Under the pieces are notes generated by a model, which worked only from the letters and a program-made list of their open reading frames with translations, did no database searches and was not told the DNA's origin. Made by a program: the position numbers and the translations under genes. DNA of 40,305 nucleotides from Bacteroidia bacterium (GTDB lineage: Bacteria > Bacteroidota > Bacteroidia > Bacteroidales > GWA2-32-17): positions 1 to 40,305 of the forward strand of contig JACREQ010000096.1 in NCBI GenBank assembly GCA_016218155.1, given 5' to 3'. Below, piece by piece: positions 25,107-34,938 of the stretch; position 1 is the first letter of the stretch; each line of letters starts with the position of its first letter.

Positions 25107-27409
25107 TGAATATTTTTTATTGTTTTTCAAGACTATATTATGCAAAGAAATTTATTTTATTTTCTTTGATTATACTATTATTTATTAATGCCAAATCGCA
25201 ATCAGATTTAATGTTGATACCTAAACCGAGCATTTCTGTATTGTATGATGGACATTTTGTTATTTCTTCATCAACAGTATGTGTAATTGATAATAAGTCA
25301 ACTGTTAATTCAATTAATTTATTTAATCAATATCTAAAACTTTATTATGGTTTTACTCTTGAAATTAGCAAATCTAAACAAATAACAAATAATAAAATAA
25401 CCATTGAGTTTCTTAAAGATAAACCAATGGGTTATTATGAACTTGTAGTGGGAAATGAAAAAATTGAAATTAAAGGTAGTGAGGATGGTATTTTTTATGC
25501 TTTTCAGACTTTAAAGCAATTAATTAGCAAGAATAGTAGTGGAAAAGTAGAATTACCATGTTGTTTGGTTCACGATTACCCAAGATTCTCATGGCGAGGA
25601 ATGCATTTAGATGTATCTAGGCACTTTGTTGCAATTGATTCTGTTAAGAGATACATTGATTATCTTGCGTCTTATAAAATGAATGTATTTCACTGGCATT
25701 TAACGGATGATCAGGGTTGGAGAATAGAAATAAAAAAATATCCGAAATTAACTCAGGTAGGAGGGTACAGAAGTGGAACTCTTATTGGTTCATATTCCGT
25801 AACACCTCAAAAATTTGACACAATTAGATATGGTGGTTATTATACTCAACAACAAATTAAAGAAGTTGTTGCTTATGCAAAACAAAGACATGTAACTATT
25901 GTTCCAGAAATTGAAATGCCCGGACATGCCATGGCTGCAATATCAGCATATCCCGAATTATCCTGCACAAAACATAAGATAGAGCCTTCAAAACTATGGG
26001 GTGTATTTGATGATGTTTTTTGTGCAAATGATTCTACTATTATTTTTTTAACTGATGTGTTAACTGAAGTAATGGATCTGTTTCCAGGTCAGTATATACA
26101 TGTTGGGGGTGACGAATGTCCTAAGACCAGATGGAGGGTTTGTAAAAACTGTCAGGCAATTATAAAGCGAGAAGGATTAAAAGACGAAAATGAATTGCAG
26201 AGCTATTTTATTAAACGTATTGAGAAATTTGTAAATTCAAAAGGAAGGAAGTTAATTGGTTGGGATGAAATTCTTGAAGGTGGTTTGGCACCTAATGCAG
26301 CTGTAATGTCATGGCGCGGAACTCAGGGTGGAATTGATGCTGCAAAGCAAAAACATTATGTAGTTATGACACCTGGTTCACATTGTTATTTTGACCACTA
26401 TCAGGGAAGTCCAAAATCTGAACCACTTGCAATCGGTGGATATACAACAGTAGAGAAAGTTTATTCTTTTGAACCGGTTCCATCAGAGTTATCTAATGAG
26501 GAGTCAATGTATATTTTGGGAGCACAGGCAAATGTCTGGACTGAATATATTACAAGTTTTAAGCATGTAGAGTATATGATATTTCCTAGAATTTGTGCAT
26601 TGTCTGAGGTTTTATGGTCAAAAAAGGAAGTTAGAAACTGGGATGAATTTAAAGTTAGGTTAACAAATCATTTTAAGTTGTTAGATAAATATGGCATAAA
26701 TTATTCAAAAGCTATGTTTGAAGTTGTTTCAACAGTTTCTTCTGAAACTAATGGAGTTTCGGTTAATTTAAAATCGGGATTTGCAGATAGCAGAATACTA
26801 TATACTCTCGATAATTCGGAACCTGATCTTAATTCTGCAGTTTTTAAAGATAATATTATTATAAATAAAGACTTAACACTAAAGACTGCATGTTTTGATT
26901 CACAAAAACAATTAAGCCCTGTTTTAGAACAAGCATTTATTATAACAAAATCTACAGGTAAAAAAATTACATTGGCAAAAGAACCGAATAAGGTATACAA
27001 TAATGGAGGTGCATTTACATTGGTAGATGGAATAATTGGTAAGATTCCATGGTATGGAAAAGAATGGCTTGGTTTTTCAGGTGAGAATCTGGAGGCTATT
27101 ATTGATTTGCAAAAGGAAGAAGTTATACAATCAGTTATTGTTGATGTTTTGTTAGCAGAAAGCAGTTGGATCTATTTGCCTTCGAGTATTGAAGTGTTAG
27201 TTTCTAACGATGGGGGTAATTATATTTCAGTTGCAAATGCTGATTATGAAAAAATTAAAAATTCGGGCAGAGCGATAAAATTATTTTCAACAAATTCTAA
27301 AGCAAGGTTTGTGAAAGTTATTGTTAAAAATTTCGGTACTATTCCTGAAGGAAAGCCTGGTGAGGGAAATAAAGCATGGTTATTTGTAGATGAAATTCAA
27401 ATTCAATAA
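25106..27409 (+). CDS. GH20 beta-N-acetylhexosaminidase with C-terminal CHB_HEX_C and discoidin domains
   Basis: A 767-residue exported enzyme; a hydrophobic signal ends near residue 32. About 35-140 is the GH20b domain. The catalytic barrel follows (SWRGMHLDVSRHF, NVFHWHLTDDQGWRIEI, PEIEMPGHA) with the catalytic Asp-Glu pair D336-E337 in HVGGDEC. It should remove terminal beta-GlcNAc or GalNAc by substrate-assisted catalysis, splitting the chitobiose core after mannose removal. About 545-615 is a CHB_HEX_C-type domain (RILYTLDNSEPDLNS), and 625-767 a discoidin domain, echoing the C-terminus of the GH92 enzyme. Confidence 0.96.
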   Translation: MNIFYCFSRLYYAKKFILFSLIILLFINAKSQSDLMLIPKPSISVLYDGHFVISSSTVCVIDNKSTVNSINLFNQYLKLYYGFTLEISKSKQITNNKITIEFLKDKPMGYYELVVGNEKIEIKGSEDGIFYAFQTLKQLISKNSSGKVELPCCLVHDYPRFSWRGMHLDVSRHFVAIDSVKRYIDYLASYKMNVFHWHLTDDQGWRIEIKKYPKLTQVGGYRSGTLIGSYSVTPQKFDTIRYGGYYTQQQIKEVVAYAKQRHVTIVPEIEMPGHAMAAISAYPELSCTKHKIEPSKLWGVFDDVFCANDSTIIFLTDVLTEVMDLFPGQYIHVGGDECPKTRWRVCKNCQAIIKREGLKDENELQSYFIKRIEKFVNSKGRKLIGWDEILEGGLAPNAAVMSWRGTQGGIDAAKQKHYVVMTPGSHCYFDHYQGSPKSEPLAIGGYTTVEKVYSFEPVPSELSNEESMYILGAQANVWTEYITSFKHVEYMIFPRICALSEVLWSKKEVRNWDEFKVRLTNHFKLLDKYGINYSKAMFEVVSTVSSETNGVSVNLKSGFADSRILYTLDNSEPDLNSAVFKDNIIINKDLTLKTACFDSQKQLSPVLEQAFIITKSTGKKITLAKEPNKVYNNGGAFTLVDGIIGKIPWYGKEWLGFSGENLEAIIDLQKEEVIQSVIVDVLLAESSWIYLPSSIEVLVSNDGGNYISVANADYEKIKNSGRAIKLFSTNSKARFVKVIVKNFGTIPEGKPGEGNKAWLFVDEIQIQ

Positions 27410-27410
27410 A

Positions 27411-30053
27411 ATGAAGAAAAAAATATTTTTTATATTGTTTGTTTTTTCATTTGTCTTATTCTGCAGCAATTTGAAGGCTCAGTTAATATCGGATTCTTTG
27501 CAGTTATCACATATTAATAAACAATTTTCTCTTCAACGTGAAATAGCTAGGTCACGAAATTCACAAATATTTGAAGTATTAAAACAGGATTTGACCAAAG
27601 ACGAATATCTTGCTTTTCGATTTTTATATGCATATATGCCATTGAGTGATCTAGCAGATTATTCCGGGCAATATTTTTTAGAAAATATAAGAATGTCTTT
27701 AAAGGCAAAAGATGAGATGGCTTGGGGGAAGTCTGTTCCCGAAAGTATATTTTTGCATTTTGTACTTCCTGTAAGAGTAAATAATGAAAATCTTGATTCA
27801 TTCAGGATAATATGTTATGACGAATTAAAAAAACGTGTATCAGGTTTAACAATGTATAAAGCAGCATTGGAAGTGAATCATTGGTGTCACGAAAAAGTTA
27901 CTTATAAAGGTTCAGATGAAAGAACTAGCTCGCCATTAAGTTCAATGAGGTATTCTTTTGGACGATGTGGCGAAGAATCAACATTTACTGTTTCTGCTTT
28001 AAGAATGATTGGTATTCCTGCGCGTCAGGTCTATACTCCGCGTTGGGCACATTCTGATGATAATCATGCATGGGTTGAAGTTTGGGTTGATGGTAAATGG
28101 TATTTTATGGGCGCATGTGAGCCTGAACCGGATTTAAATATGGGTTGGTTTGCTGCTCCGGCATTACGTACTATGCTTGTTCATACACGTGCTTTTGGCT
28201 GGTATAATGGAAATGAACCTGTTGTATCAAAAAATGAAACTTTCTCGGAACTTAATTTAATCGAAAATTATGCGCCTGCGAAACAAATAACAGTGAAAGT
28301 AATTGATGAAAAGTCAGTCCCTGTTGAAAACGCAAAAGTTGAATTTCAACTTTATAATTACTCTGAATTTTTTCCAATTGCAACAACATATACTGAAAAT
28401 GGAGGTCTTACTTCTTTAAAAATGGGATTAGGTGATATTATTGTTTGGGTAAATAAAGATGATAAATTCGAATATAAGAAAATTTCTGTAGAATCAACTG
28501 ATACATTAAGTATTGTTATAAAAGATCAAAATTTAACAGATATTATTGAGGAATATGATTTAATACCTCCTGTTGAGCGCGAATCAGTTAAGGCAAGTAA
28601 TGAAGGTAGAAGTGAAAATGATAAGAGGCTTGCTTATGAGGATAAGATAAGAACTCAATATATGGCTACTTTTAAAGATTCAATGTGGGCATCTGTTTTT
28701 GCTGAGTCATTAAATATAAATGCTGATAGTACGGTGTTATTTATAACAAAGAGTTATGGAAACTGGAAAGAGATTGCAATTTTTCTTCAGGCAACAAAGC
28801 CAAATTATAGAAAGTATGCTTTAAAACTTTTATCTGTAATAAGTGAAAAGGATTTAAGAGATACTAAGGCTGCTATTCTTTCAGATTATTTATATAATGC
28901 AGTAAAGTATTTAAAAAATTATAAAGGGAATGAGGAAATTTGGGCAAAATATGTGCTTTCAGGAAGAGTAGCTAATGAAAATATGGTTTCGTGTAAAGAA
29001 TTATATAATTTTGATTTTTTCTCATCAAAGGGAAGTGATAAAATTAATCTTTCTCCCTTGGGAATAAAGGATGTTATTATTAAAAAGATTAAAATAAATA
29101 AAGATGCAAATGCTTTATCTAGAAACCCATTAACACCTGTTGGAGTTTATCAATTAAAAGTTGCAGATTTTAGATCGCGTGATATTTTCTTTGTAACAAT
29201 GTGTCGTGCAAATGGTTTTGCAGCACGTTTACAACCCGAAACTTTGATTCCTCAATATTGGAATAATAATATTTGGGAAAATGTTATTTTTGAAGCAAAA
29301 TCTACGATTAGCGAAAGTAAAGGTATAATAACATTAAAGAATATTTCTAATTTGGATCCAAAATATTACATAAATTTTACTCTTGCTTATTTTAAGAATG
29401 GTGTTTATCGTACTTTTCAATTTAATGAAGAGCAACCATTAAGTGCTTTTGCTAAAGAAATTGAGGCACCGGCTGGTAAATATATGCTTGTAACTGGAAG
29501 CAGACAGCAAAATGGATCAGTTCTTAGCAGACTTACTTTTTTTGAATTAAAACCTGGCGAAAAAAAGGAGGTTGAAGTAAAAGTTCGTGAATCTAAGATT
29601 ATTGAAAAACCATGGGGAAAAATAAATACTGATATTTTTTCATTAGAGAATATTAAAACAAAGCAAATTGTTAAACTAAATGAATTGTTAAATAATAAAC
29701 CATTTATTATTGTATTTATTGACCCCGATAAAGAACCTACAAAACATGTAATGGTTGATTTAAAGCCTGTACGAAATAATTTTGAGAATTGGGATGGGAA
29801 AGTTATATTTTTATTAAGACCTAAAAATAGTTCTGGTTTTAATTCTGATATGTTTCCGAATTTACCATCAAAAAGTCAGTTTTATATAGATTATAATGAA
29901 GAATTAATTAAAAAATTATCTGAATTAAAATCAACTTCTTTGGAAAATGACTTGCCTGTTATTATTATGGGTGATTCACAAGGAAACCTGACATATTTTT
30001 CTAAGGGTTATAAGATAGGGGTGGGAGAACAATTAGTGAAAAATTTAAAATGA
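27411..30053 (+). CDS. Secreted transglutaminase-like superfamily protein
   Basis: An 880-residue protein with signal peptide (ATG at 27411, one base after the GH20 stop). Residues about 130-250 form the transglutaminase-like papain fold, with C186 in FGRCGEES, H219 in DDNHAWVEVW and an acidic residue in CEPEPDLN (D241), so the catalytic triad appears intact. The remaining 600 residues contain beta-rich regions (KQITVKVIDEKSVPVENAKV looks like a carboxypeptidase-regulatory-like fold) and a C-terminal thioredoxin-like stretch (about 780-880). Similar proteins occur in other Bacteroidota glycan loci. It might be a peptidase or amidase acting on glycopeptides or the glycan-Asn remnant; the activity is unproven. 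It overlaps cutC by 4 bases (ATGA). Confidence 0.8.
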   Translation: MKKKIFFILFVFSFVLFCSNLKAQLISDSLQLSHINKQFSLQREIARSRNSQIFEVLKQDLTKDEYLAFRFLYAYMPLSDLADYSGQYFLENIRMSLKAKDEMAWGKSVPESIFLHFVLPVRVNNENLDSFRIICYDELKKRVSGLTMYKAALEVNHWCHEKVTYKGSDERTSSPLSSMRYSFGRCGEESTFTVSALRMIGIPARQVYTPRWAHSDDNHAWVEVWVDGKWYFMGACEPEPDLNMGWFAAPALRTMLVHTRAFGWYNGNEPVVSKNETFSELNLIENYAPAKQITVKVIDEKSVPVENAKVEFQLYNYSEFFPIATTYTENGGLTSLKMGLGDIIVWVNKDDKFEYKKISVESTDTLSIVIKDQNLTDIIEEYDLIPPVERESVKASNEGRSENDKRLAYEDKIRTQYMATFKDSMWASVFAESLNINADSTVLFITKSYGNWKEIAIFLQATKPNYRKYALKLLSVISEKDLRDTKAAILSDYLYNAVKYLKNYKGNEEIWAKYVLSGRVANENMVSCKELYNFDFFSSKGSDKINLSPLGIKDVIIKKIKINKDANALSRNPLTPVGVYQLKVADFRSRDIFFVTMCRANGFAARLQPETLIPQYWNNNIWENVIFEAKSTISESKGIITLKNISNLDPKYYINFTLAYFKNGVYRTFQFNEEQPLSAFAKEIEAPAGKYMLVTGSRQQNGSVLSRLTFFELKPGEKKEVEVKVRESKIIEKPWGKINTDIFSLENIKTKQIVKLNELLNNKPFIIVFIDPDKEPTKHVMVDLKPVRNNFENWDGKVIFLLRPKNSSGFNSDMFPNLPSKSQFYIDYNEELIKKLSELKSTSLENDLPVIIMGDSQGNLTYFSKGYKIGVGEQLVKNLK

Positions 30054-30799
30054 GTGAGATTGAAAAAAAAATAAAAGCAATAACCGAGGTTGTTGTTTTT
30101 TCTGTAGAAGGTGCAATTGATGCTCAAAAAGGAGGAGCACAGAGAGTTGAGTTATGCGAAAATTCTCAAGAAGGTGGAACCACTCCAAGTATTGGTACTG
30201 TTGCTGTTACCAGAAAATGTTTGAATATTAAGTTATTTGTTATGATTCGCCCGCGTGGTGGTGATTTTTTGTATTCGCCAAATGAATATGAGGCAATGCA
30301 GACTGATATTGAAAATTATAAAAAACTTGATATTGATGGTTTTGTTTTTGGAATTTTAAAGAGCAATGGTGATGTTGATACTCATCGCTGTAAAATGTTG
30401 GTTGAACTGGCAAAACCTATTCCTGTTACTTTTCACAGAGCATTCGACAGAACATCAAATCCGGAGAAAGCTCTCGAAGATATTATATCATGTGGTTTTG
30501 AAAGAATATTGACATCAGGTTTAAAACAAAGTGCAGCAGATGGAGCCAATATGATTGCAAAATTGATAGAACAGGCTAAAGGTAGGATTATTATTATGCC
30601 CGGCGGCGGAGTAAGAAAAGAGAATGTAATTGAAATTAAACAAAAAACAGGTGCTGTAGAATTTCATACTTCTGCCAGAACAATAATAAAATCATCGATG
30701 AATAACCCCGATTCAAACTTTACTGAATCTGATATTCTTGGCACTGATTTGTCAATGGTTAAAGAATTTGTATCTACTTTGAATGAAATAACACTGTGA
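30050..30799 (+). CDS. cutC: CutC family protein
   Basis: A 249-residue TIM-barrel protein of PF03932. Diagnostic parts are GGAQRVELCENSQEGGTTPS, MIRPRGGDFLY, VTFHRAFDRT, LTSGLKQSAADG and IIIMPGGGVR. The name comes from an old copper-tolerance assignment, but the biochemical function is not settled. Here it is translationally coupled on both sides (4-base overlaps) to glycan-degradation genes, with no copper genes nearby, so an intracellular role in sugar metabolism seems more likely. No signal peptide, consistent with cytoplasmic location. Confidence 0.93.
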   Translation: MSEIEKKIKAITEVVVFSVEGAIDAQKGGAQRVELCENSQEGGTTPSIGTVAVTRKCLNIKLFVMIRPRGGDFLYSPNEYEAMQTDIENYKKLDIDGFVFGILKSNGDVDTHRCKMLVELAKPIPVTFHRAFDRTSNPEKALEDIISCGFERILTSGLKQSAADGANMIAKLIEQAKGRIIIMPGGGVRKENVIEIKQKTGAVEFHTSARTIIKSSMNNPDSNFTESDILGTDLSMVKEFVSTLNEITL

Positions 30800-33309
30800 A
30801 GAAAGTTTTATTTTTTATATTATTTCTCATAACTTTTTCTGCTTTTTCACAGAAAGATACGGTTATTCATATCTCTAATGGCTGGACTTTTTCGTATGGA
30901 AAAGACTCTAAACAATATGATGCAACTGTACCTGGTTCTATATATACTGATTTAATAAAAAATACTTTAATTGAAAATCCTTTTTATTCTAACAATGAAC
31001 TGAAAGTACAATGGGTTGGAGATTCAGCATGGTATTATAAAAATTCATTGAATATTTCACCTGATATAATGTTAAATCAGCATATCGAAATATGTTTTGA
31101 AGGGTTAGATACATATGCAAAAGTATGGGTTAATGATACTTTGATTCTTAATACTAACAATATGTTTAGGGTATGGAGAAAAGATATTAAGCAATTATTA
31201 AAAGCAGGGAAAAATGAAATAAAAATCGAATTTAAGCCAGTTTCAGAATATGCGAAAGCAGAAGCAGCAAAACTAAATTATAAACTTTCCGATGAAGAAA
31301 GGGTTTTTGTTAGAAAAGCACAATATCAGTTCGGTTGGGACTTTGCTCCAAAATTAAAAGGTTGTGCTATTTGGAGACCAGTAAAATTAATTGCATGGAA
31401 TGATTATAAAGTTGAAAGTGTTCAGATTGTTCAAAAACAAATAACACAAAAACAGGCTGTGCTGGCAGCTATTTTGGAAATAGAATCAAAAAGTAATTCT
31501 GAAATAACAGTTAGAATCTCTGATAATAAAACAGGTAAAGTATTTAATTCTAAAAAGGTATTGTTAAAAAAGGGAAATCAAAAAATAAAAACTGATTTTA
31601 CTATTGATAATCCTAAACTATGGTGGTGTAATGGTATGGGTGAACCTTTTTTATATTCCATTTCAGTAAGAACAAAAGATAATAAAGGTCAGTCCAAAAA
31701 AACAAATGTTAGTGTAGGAATCAGGACTATTGAGCTTGTACAACAAAAGGATGAATTAGGAAAGAGTTTCTATTTTAAGTTAAATGGAATTAAGGTTTTT
31801 GCAAAAGGTTCCAATTATATTCCGGCAAATTATTTTTCTTCGGTAAATGATACTGTTTTTTACTCCAGAATTATTAATGATGCTGTGAAATCTAATATGA
31901 ATATGTTAAGAGTTTGGGGAGGGGGAATTTATGAAGCCGATGATTTTTATAATTTATGTGATAAAAATGGTATTATGGTATGGCAGGACTTTATGTTTGC
32001 ATGTGCAATGTATCCTGGCGATAAAATATTTGTAGACAATTTTAAACAAGAGGCTATTGATAATGTTAAACGTTTAAGAAATCATCCTTCAATTGCAATT
32101 TGGTGTGGAAATAATGAGATTTCTGAAGGCTGGCATAACTGGGGTTGGCAAAAACAATATAGGTATACAAAAGAAGATTCATTAAAAATATGGAACGATT
32201 ACCAATATTTATTTGATAAAGTATTGCAAGATGTTATAACAGTATATGATAGTGCAAGGAATTACTGGCAATCTTCGCCGGAAATTGGTTGGGGTAAAAA
32301 AGAAAGTCTTTTGCAGGGTGATTGTCACTATTGGGGAATTTGGTGGGGTAATGAGCCGTTTAAAAATTATAATACTAAAGTTGGTCGTTTTATGTCAGAG
32401 TATGGTTTCCAGGGAATGCCATGCATGAATTCCATAAAGCAGTTTTGTGATACTTCAGAATTAAATGTTAGTTCAACTACAATGAAATCTCACCAAAAAC
32501 ATCCTGTTGGTTACCAAACAATACAGGAATATATTAAAACTGAATATCCAAAACCTACAAACTTTGAAGATTTTATTTATAAAAGCCAGCTAACTCAAGC
32601 AGATGGTATTAGAACAGCAATCGAAGCACATCGTCGCGAAATGCCATATTGTATGGGTACATTAAACTGGCAGATGAATGATTGCTGGCCCGCTGTTTCG
32701 TGGTCAGGTATTGATTATTATGGAAAATGGAAAGCTATGCAGTACGTTGTTAAAAATGCATATGAAAATCAAATACTATCTATTATTCAGAAAACTGATT
32801 CAGTATTTATTTATGCAATATCTGATGAATTAACAAGCACTAAAAACAATGTTTTAATAAAGCTTATGACTTTTGATGGTACATTGTTATTTAATAAAGA
32901 ATTATTAGTTGATATACCGGCACAATCATCAATTGTTATTTTTAAAATTAAACAATCTGAATTAATTAATGATTCATTAAAAAATTCAGTTGTGCTTTCA
33001 GCATGGTATAAAAATAATTTTAAACAAAGAAGGGCTATATATTATTTTGATAAATTCAATAAATTGAATTTGAATGCTCCTGTTTTTATTGAGACAAATT
33101 TTAAAGTTTATAATAATGAATTTGATGTAATTGTAAGAGCAAACTACTTAACTAAGGGTTTTTGCCTGAATTTTGATGGTAACGAAGATGTTTTCAGTGA
33201 TAATTACTTTGATTTACTTCCGAATGAAATGTATGTTATACATTGTAAAGTAAATTCAACAAATGATGAGATTCACAGGAAACTTAAATATAAGTATTTA
33301 ACAAAATAA
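30796..33309 (+). CDS. GH2 beta-mannosidase
   Basis: An 837-residue GH2 enzyme of the mammalian/Bacteroides beta-mannosidase type. A GTG start overlaps the cutC stop by 4 bases, followed by a signal peptide ending FSAFSQ. The N-terminal sugar-binding and Ig-like domains precede the barrel, which has MNMLRVWGGGIYE, IAIWCGNNEI with acid/base E441, and MSEYGFQGMP with nucleophile E535. WQMNDCWPAVSWSGID follows near the active site. It should hydrolyse Man-beta-1,4-GlcNAc at the root of the trimmed N-glycan core, complementing GH92 and GH20. Confidence 0.95.
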   Translation: MKKVLFFILFLITFSAFSQKDTVIHISNGWTFSYGKDSKQYDATVPGSIYTDLIKNTLIENPFYSNNELKVQWVGDSAWYYKNSLNISPDIMLNQHIEICFEGLDTYAKVWVNDTLILNTNNMFRVWRKDIKQLLKAGKNEIKIEFKPVSEYAKAEAAKLNYKLSDEERVFVRKAQYQFGWDFAPKLKGCAIWRPVKLIAWNDYKVESVQIVQKQITQKQAVLAAILEIESKSNSEITVRISDNKTGKVFNSKKVLLKKGNQKIKTDFTIDNPKLWWCNGMGEPFLYSISVRTKDNKGQSKKTNVSVGIRTIELVQQKDELGKSFYFKLNGIKVFAKGSNYIPANYFSSVNDTVFYSRIINDAVKSNMNMLRVWGGGIYEADDFYNLCDKNGIMVWQDFMFACAMYPGDKIFVDNFKQEAIDNVKRLRNHPSIAIWCGNNEISEGWHNWGWQKQYRYTKEDSLKIWNDYQYLFDKVLQDVITVYDSARNYWQSSPEIGWGKKESLLQGDCHYWGIWWGNEPFKNYNTKVGRFMSEYGFQGMPCMNSIKQFCDTSELNVSSTTMKSHQKHPVGYQTIQEYIKTEYPKPTNFEDFIYKSQLTQADGIRTAIEAHRREMPYCMGTLNWQMNDCWPAVSWSGIDYYGKWKAMQYVVKNAYENQILSIIQKTDSVFIYAISDELTSTKNNVLIKLMTFDGTLLFNKELLVDIPAQSSIVIFKIKQSELINDSLKNSVVLSAWYKNNFKQRRAIYYFDKFNKLNLNAPVFIETNFKVYNNEFDVIVRANYLTKGFCLNFDGNEDVFSDNYFDLLPNEMYVIHCKVNSTNDEIHRKLKYKYLTK

Positions 33310-33323
33310 AAAATATTAAAAAT

Positions 33324-34280
33324 ATGATTAAGGAATTAGCACTAGGAATTGATATTGGAGGCACTAACATAGTGTGTGGTGTAGTCGATAAAAAAGGAAA
33401 TTTGATTAATGAAGGTTCTTGCAGTATGGCCGATTTTAATACTCCTGAAGAAATGCTCGAAAGCATTGTTAAGAAGTATAAGGAAATGGAATCAACATTA
33501 AAGAAAAATCAGAAGATTGTTGGAATAGGTATTGGTGCTCCAAATGGTAATTATTTTAATGGTTGTATCGAGAATGCGCCAAACTTAAAATGGAAAGGCA
33601 AAATAGAATTAGTTAAACTTTTTAAGAAATATTTTAAACTTCCGGTTTACCTTAATAATGATGCAAATGCTGCTGCGTATGGCGAAATGATATATGGTGG
33701 TGCTAGGAAAATGAAAGATTTTATTGTAATAACAATAGGTACCGGTTTAGGTAGTGGTATTGTAGCTAATGGTCAGTTAATATACGGACATGATGGATTC
33801 GCAGGCGAATTGGGGCATGTGAAGTATTTGCCTGAAGGTAGAAAATGTGGTTGTGGTAGAAAAGGTTGTCTGGAAACATATGTGTCTTCTTCTGGTTTAA
33901 TAAATACTGCAAAGGAACTTTTAATAATAAATAAAGGCAAAAGTTTATTAAGAAATCTGAAATCAAAGGAAATTACTTCAATAAAAATTCAGGAAGCTGC
34001 TTTAAAAGGAGATAAATTAGCCAAAACAGCTTACGAAATTACAGGAATAATTTTAGGAGAGAAATTAGCTGATGCAGTTGCAGTAACTAGTCCTGAGGCA
34101 ATATTCCTTTTTGGCGGAATTAGTCGTTCAGGTGATTTGTTAATTAAACCTGCTAAAAAAGCAATGGAAGAAAATCTTTTGGCAGTATATAAAAATAAAG
34201 TAAAATTATTACAATCAGAATTATTAGAAAAAAATGCTGCTGTTCTTGGTGCAGCCGCAATGGTATGGTATGAGAAGTAA
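33324..34280 (+). CDS. ROK-family sugar kinase
   Basis: A 318-residue ROK protein without an N-terminal DNA-binding domain, hence a kinase rather than a repressor. LGIDIGGTN is the ATP phosphate loop, LNNDANAAA carries catalytic D113, IGTGLGSGIV is the second phosphate motif, and GHVKYLPEGRKCGCGRKGCLETY is the ROK zinc site with three cysteines. It would phosphorylate glucose, mannose or N-acetylmannosamine/GlcNAc entering through the permease; the exact sugar cannot be read. It begins 14 bases after the beta-mannosidase. Confidence 0.94.
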   Translation: MIKELALGIDIGGTNIVCGVVDKKGNLINEGSCSMADFNTPEEMLESIVKKYKEMESTLKKNQKIVGIGIGAPNGNYFNGCIENAPNLKWKGKIELVKLFKKYFKLPVYLNNDANAAAYGEMIYGGARKMKDFIVITIGTGLGSGIVANGQLIYGHDGFAGELGHVKYLPEGRKCGCGRKGCLETYVSSSGLINTAKELLIINKGKSLLRNLKSKEITSIKIQEAALKGDKLAKTAYEITGIILGEKLADAVAVTSPEAIFLFGGISRSGDLLIKPAKKAMEENLLAVYKNKVKLLQSELLEKNAAVLGAAAMVWYEK

Positions 34281-34287
34281 TTTAATT

Positions 34288-34938
34288 ATGATAAAATACT
34301 ATTTAATTATAGTATTATCTGCATTATGTTACATTGTTAATGCCCAGCAAAATTATTCTTTTAAAAATGGTGATATTTTCTTTCAGGATATTAGTTGCGG
34401 ACCTTTTTGCGATGCCGTTAATAAAGTGACCTATAGCTGCAAAGATGCTGATTTTGCTCATGTAGGAGTATTAATAAGTGATAACAATAAATGGTTTGTT
34501 GCCGAAGCTGTTTCAAAAGGTGTTATACTTACACAGGTTGATACATTTTTAAATCGTGCCCTCGATAAAAATAAAAAACCTAAAGTTATGGTAGGAAGGC
34601 TTAAAAATAATAATTCAGTTGTTATGCCTACTATTGCTTCAATAAAGCCATTTATTAATAAGCAGTATGATGATATTTTTGATATTTCAAACGATAAATA
34701 TTATTGTTCCGAGTTGATATATGAACTGTTTAAAGATATAAAAGGAAATAGAATTTTTAGTCTGGCACCAATGACATTTAAAGACCCTGATACAAAGCAG
34801 CTTTTTCCAATATGGAAAACTTATTTTGATTCATTAAAGGTTGAAGTTCCTGAAGGTAAACCTGGTTTAAATCCCGGTTCAATTTCCAGATCTGAATTGC
34901 TTGAAATATATACTCCTTACAGTAAATTTAAAGAATAA
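34288..34938 (+). CDS. YiiX-like permuted papain-fold hydrolase
   Basis: A 216-residue protein of the YiiX/YebB group of permuted NlpC/P60 enzymes. A signal peptide (MIKYYLIIVLSALCYIVNAQ) precedes FKNGDIFFQD, DFAHVGVLI with the catalytic His, and YYCSELIYELF with the catalytic Cys, in the permuted His-before-Cys order. The family is thought to hydrolyse amide bonds in peptides or lipids. The frame extends upstream into the kinase gene, but the ATG at 34288, 7 bases after its stop, gives the signal peptide. It is probably the last operon gene; its link to glycan use is unclear. Confidence 0.85.
   Translation: MIKYYLIIVLSALCYIVNAQQNYSFKNGDIFFQDISCGPFCDAVNKVTYSCKDADFAHVGVLISDNNKWFVAEAVSKGVILTQVDTFLNRALDKNKKPKVMVGRLKNNNSVVMPTIASIKPFINKQYDDIFDISNDKYYCSELIYELFKDIKGNRIFSLAPMTFKDPDTKQLFPIWKTYFDSLKVEVPEGKPGLNPGSISRSELLEIYTPYSKFKE

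Noticed and set aside
13828-34938. SusC/SusD pair within the glycan operon
   Set aside because: No TonB-dependent receptor or SusD-like lipoprotein is encoded; all genes in the stretch are otherwise accounted for.
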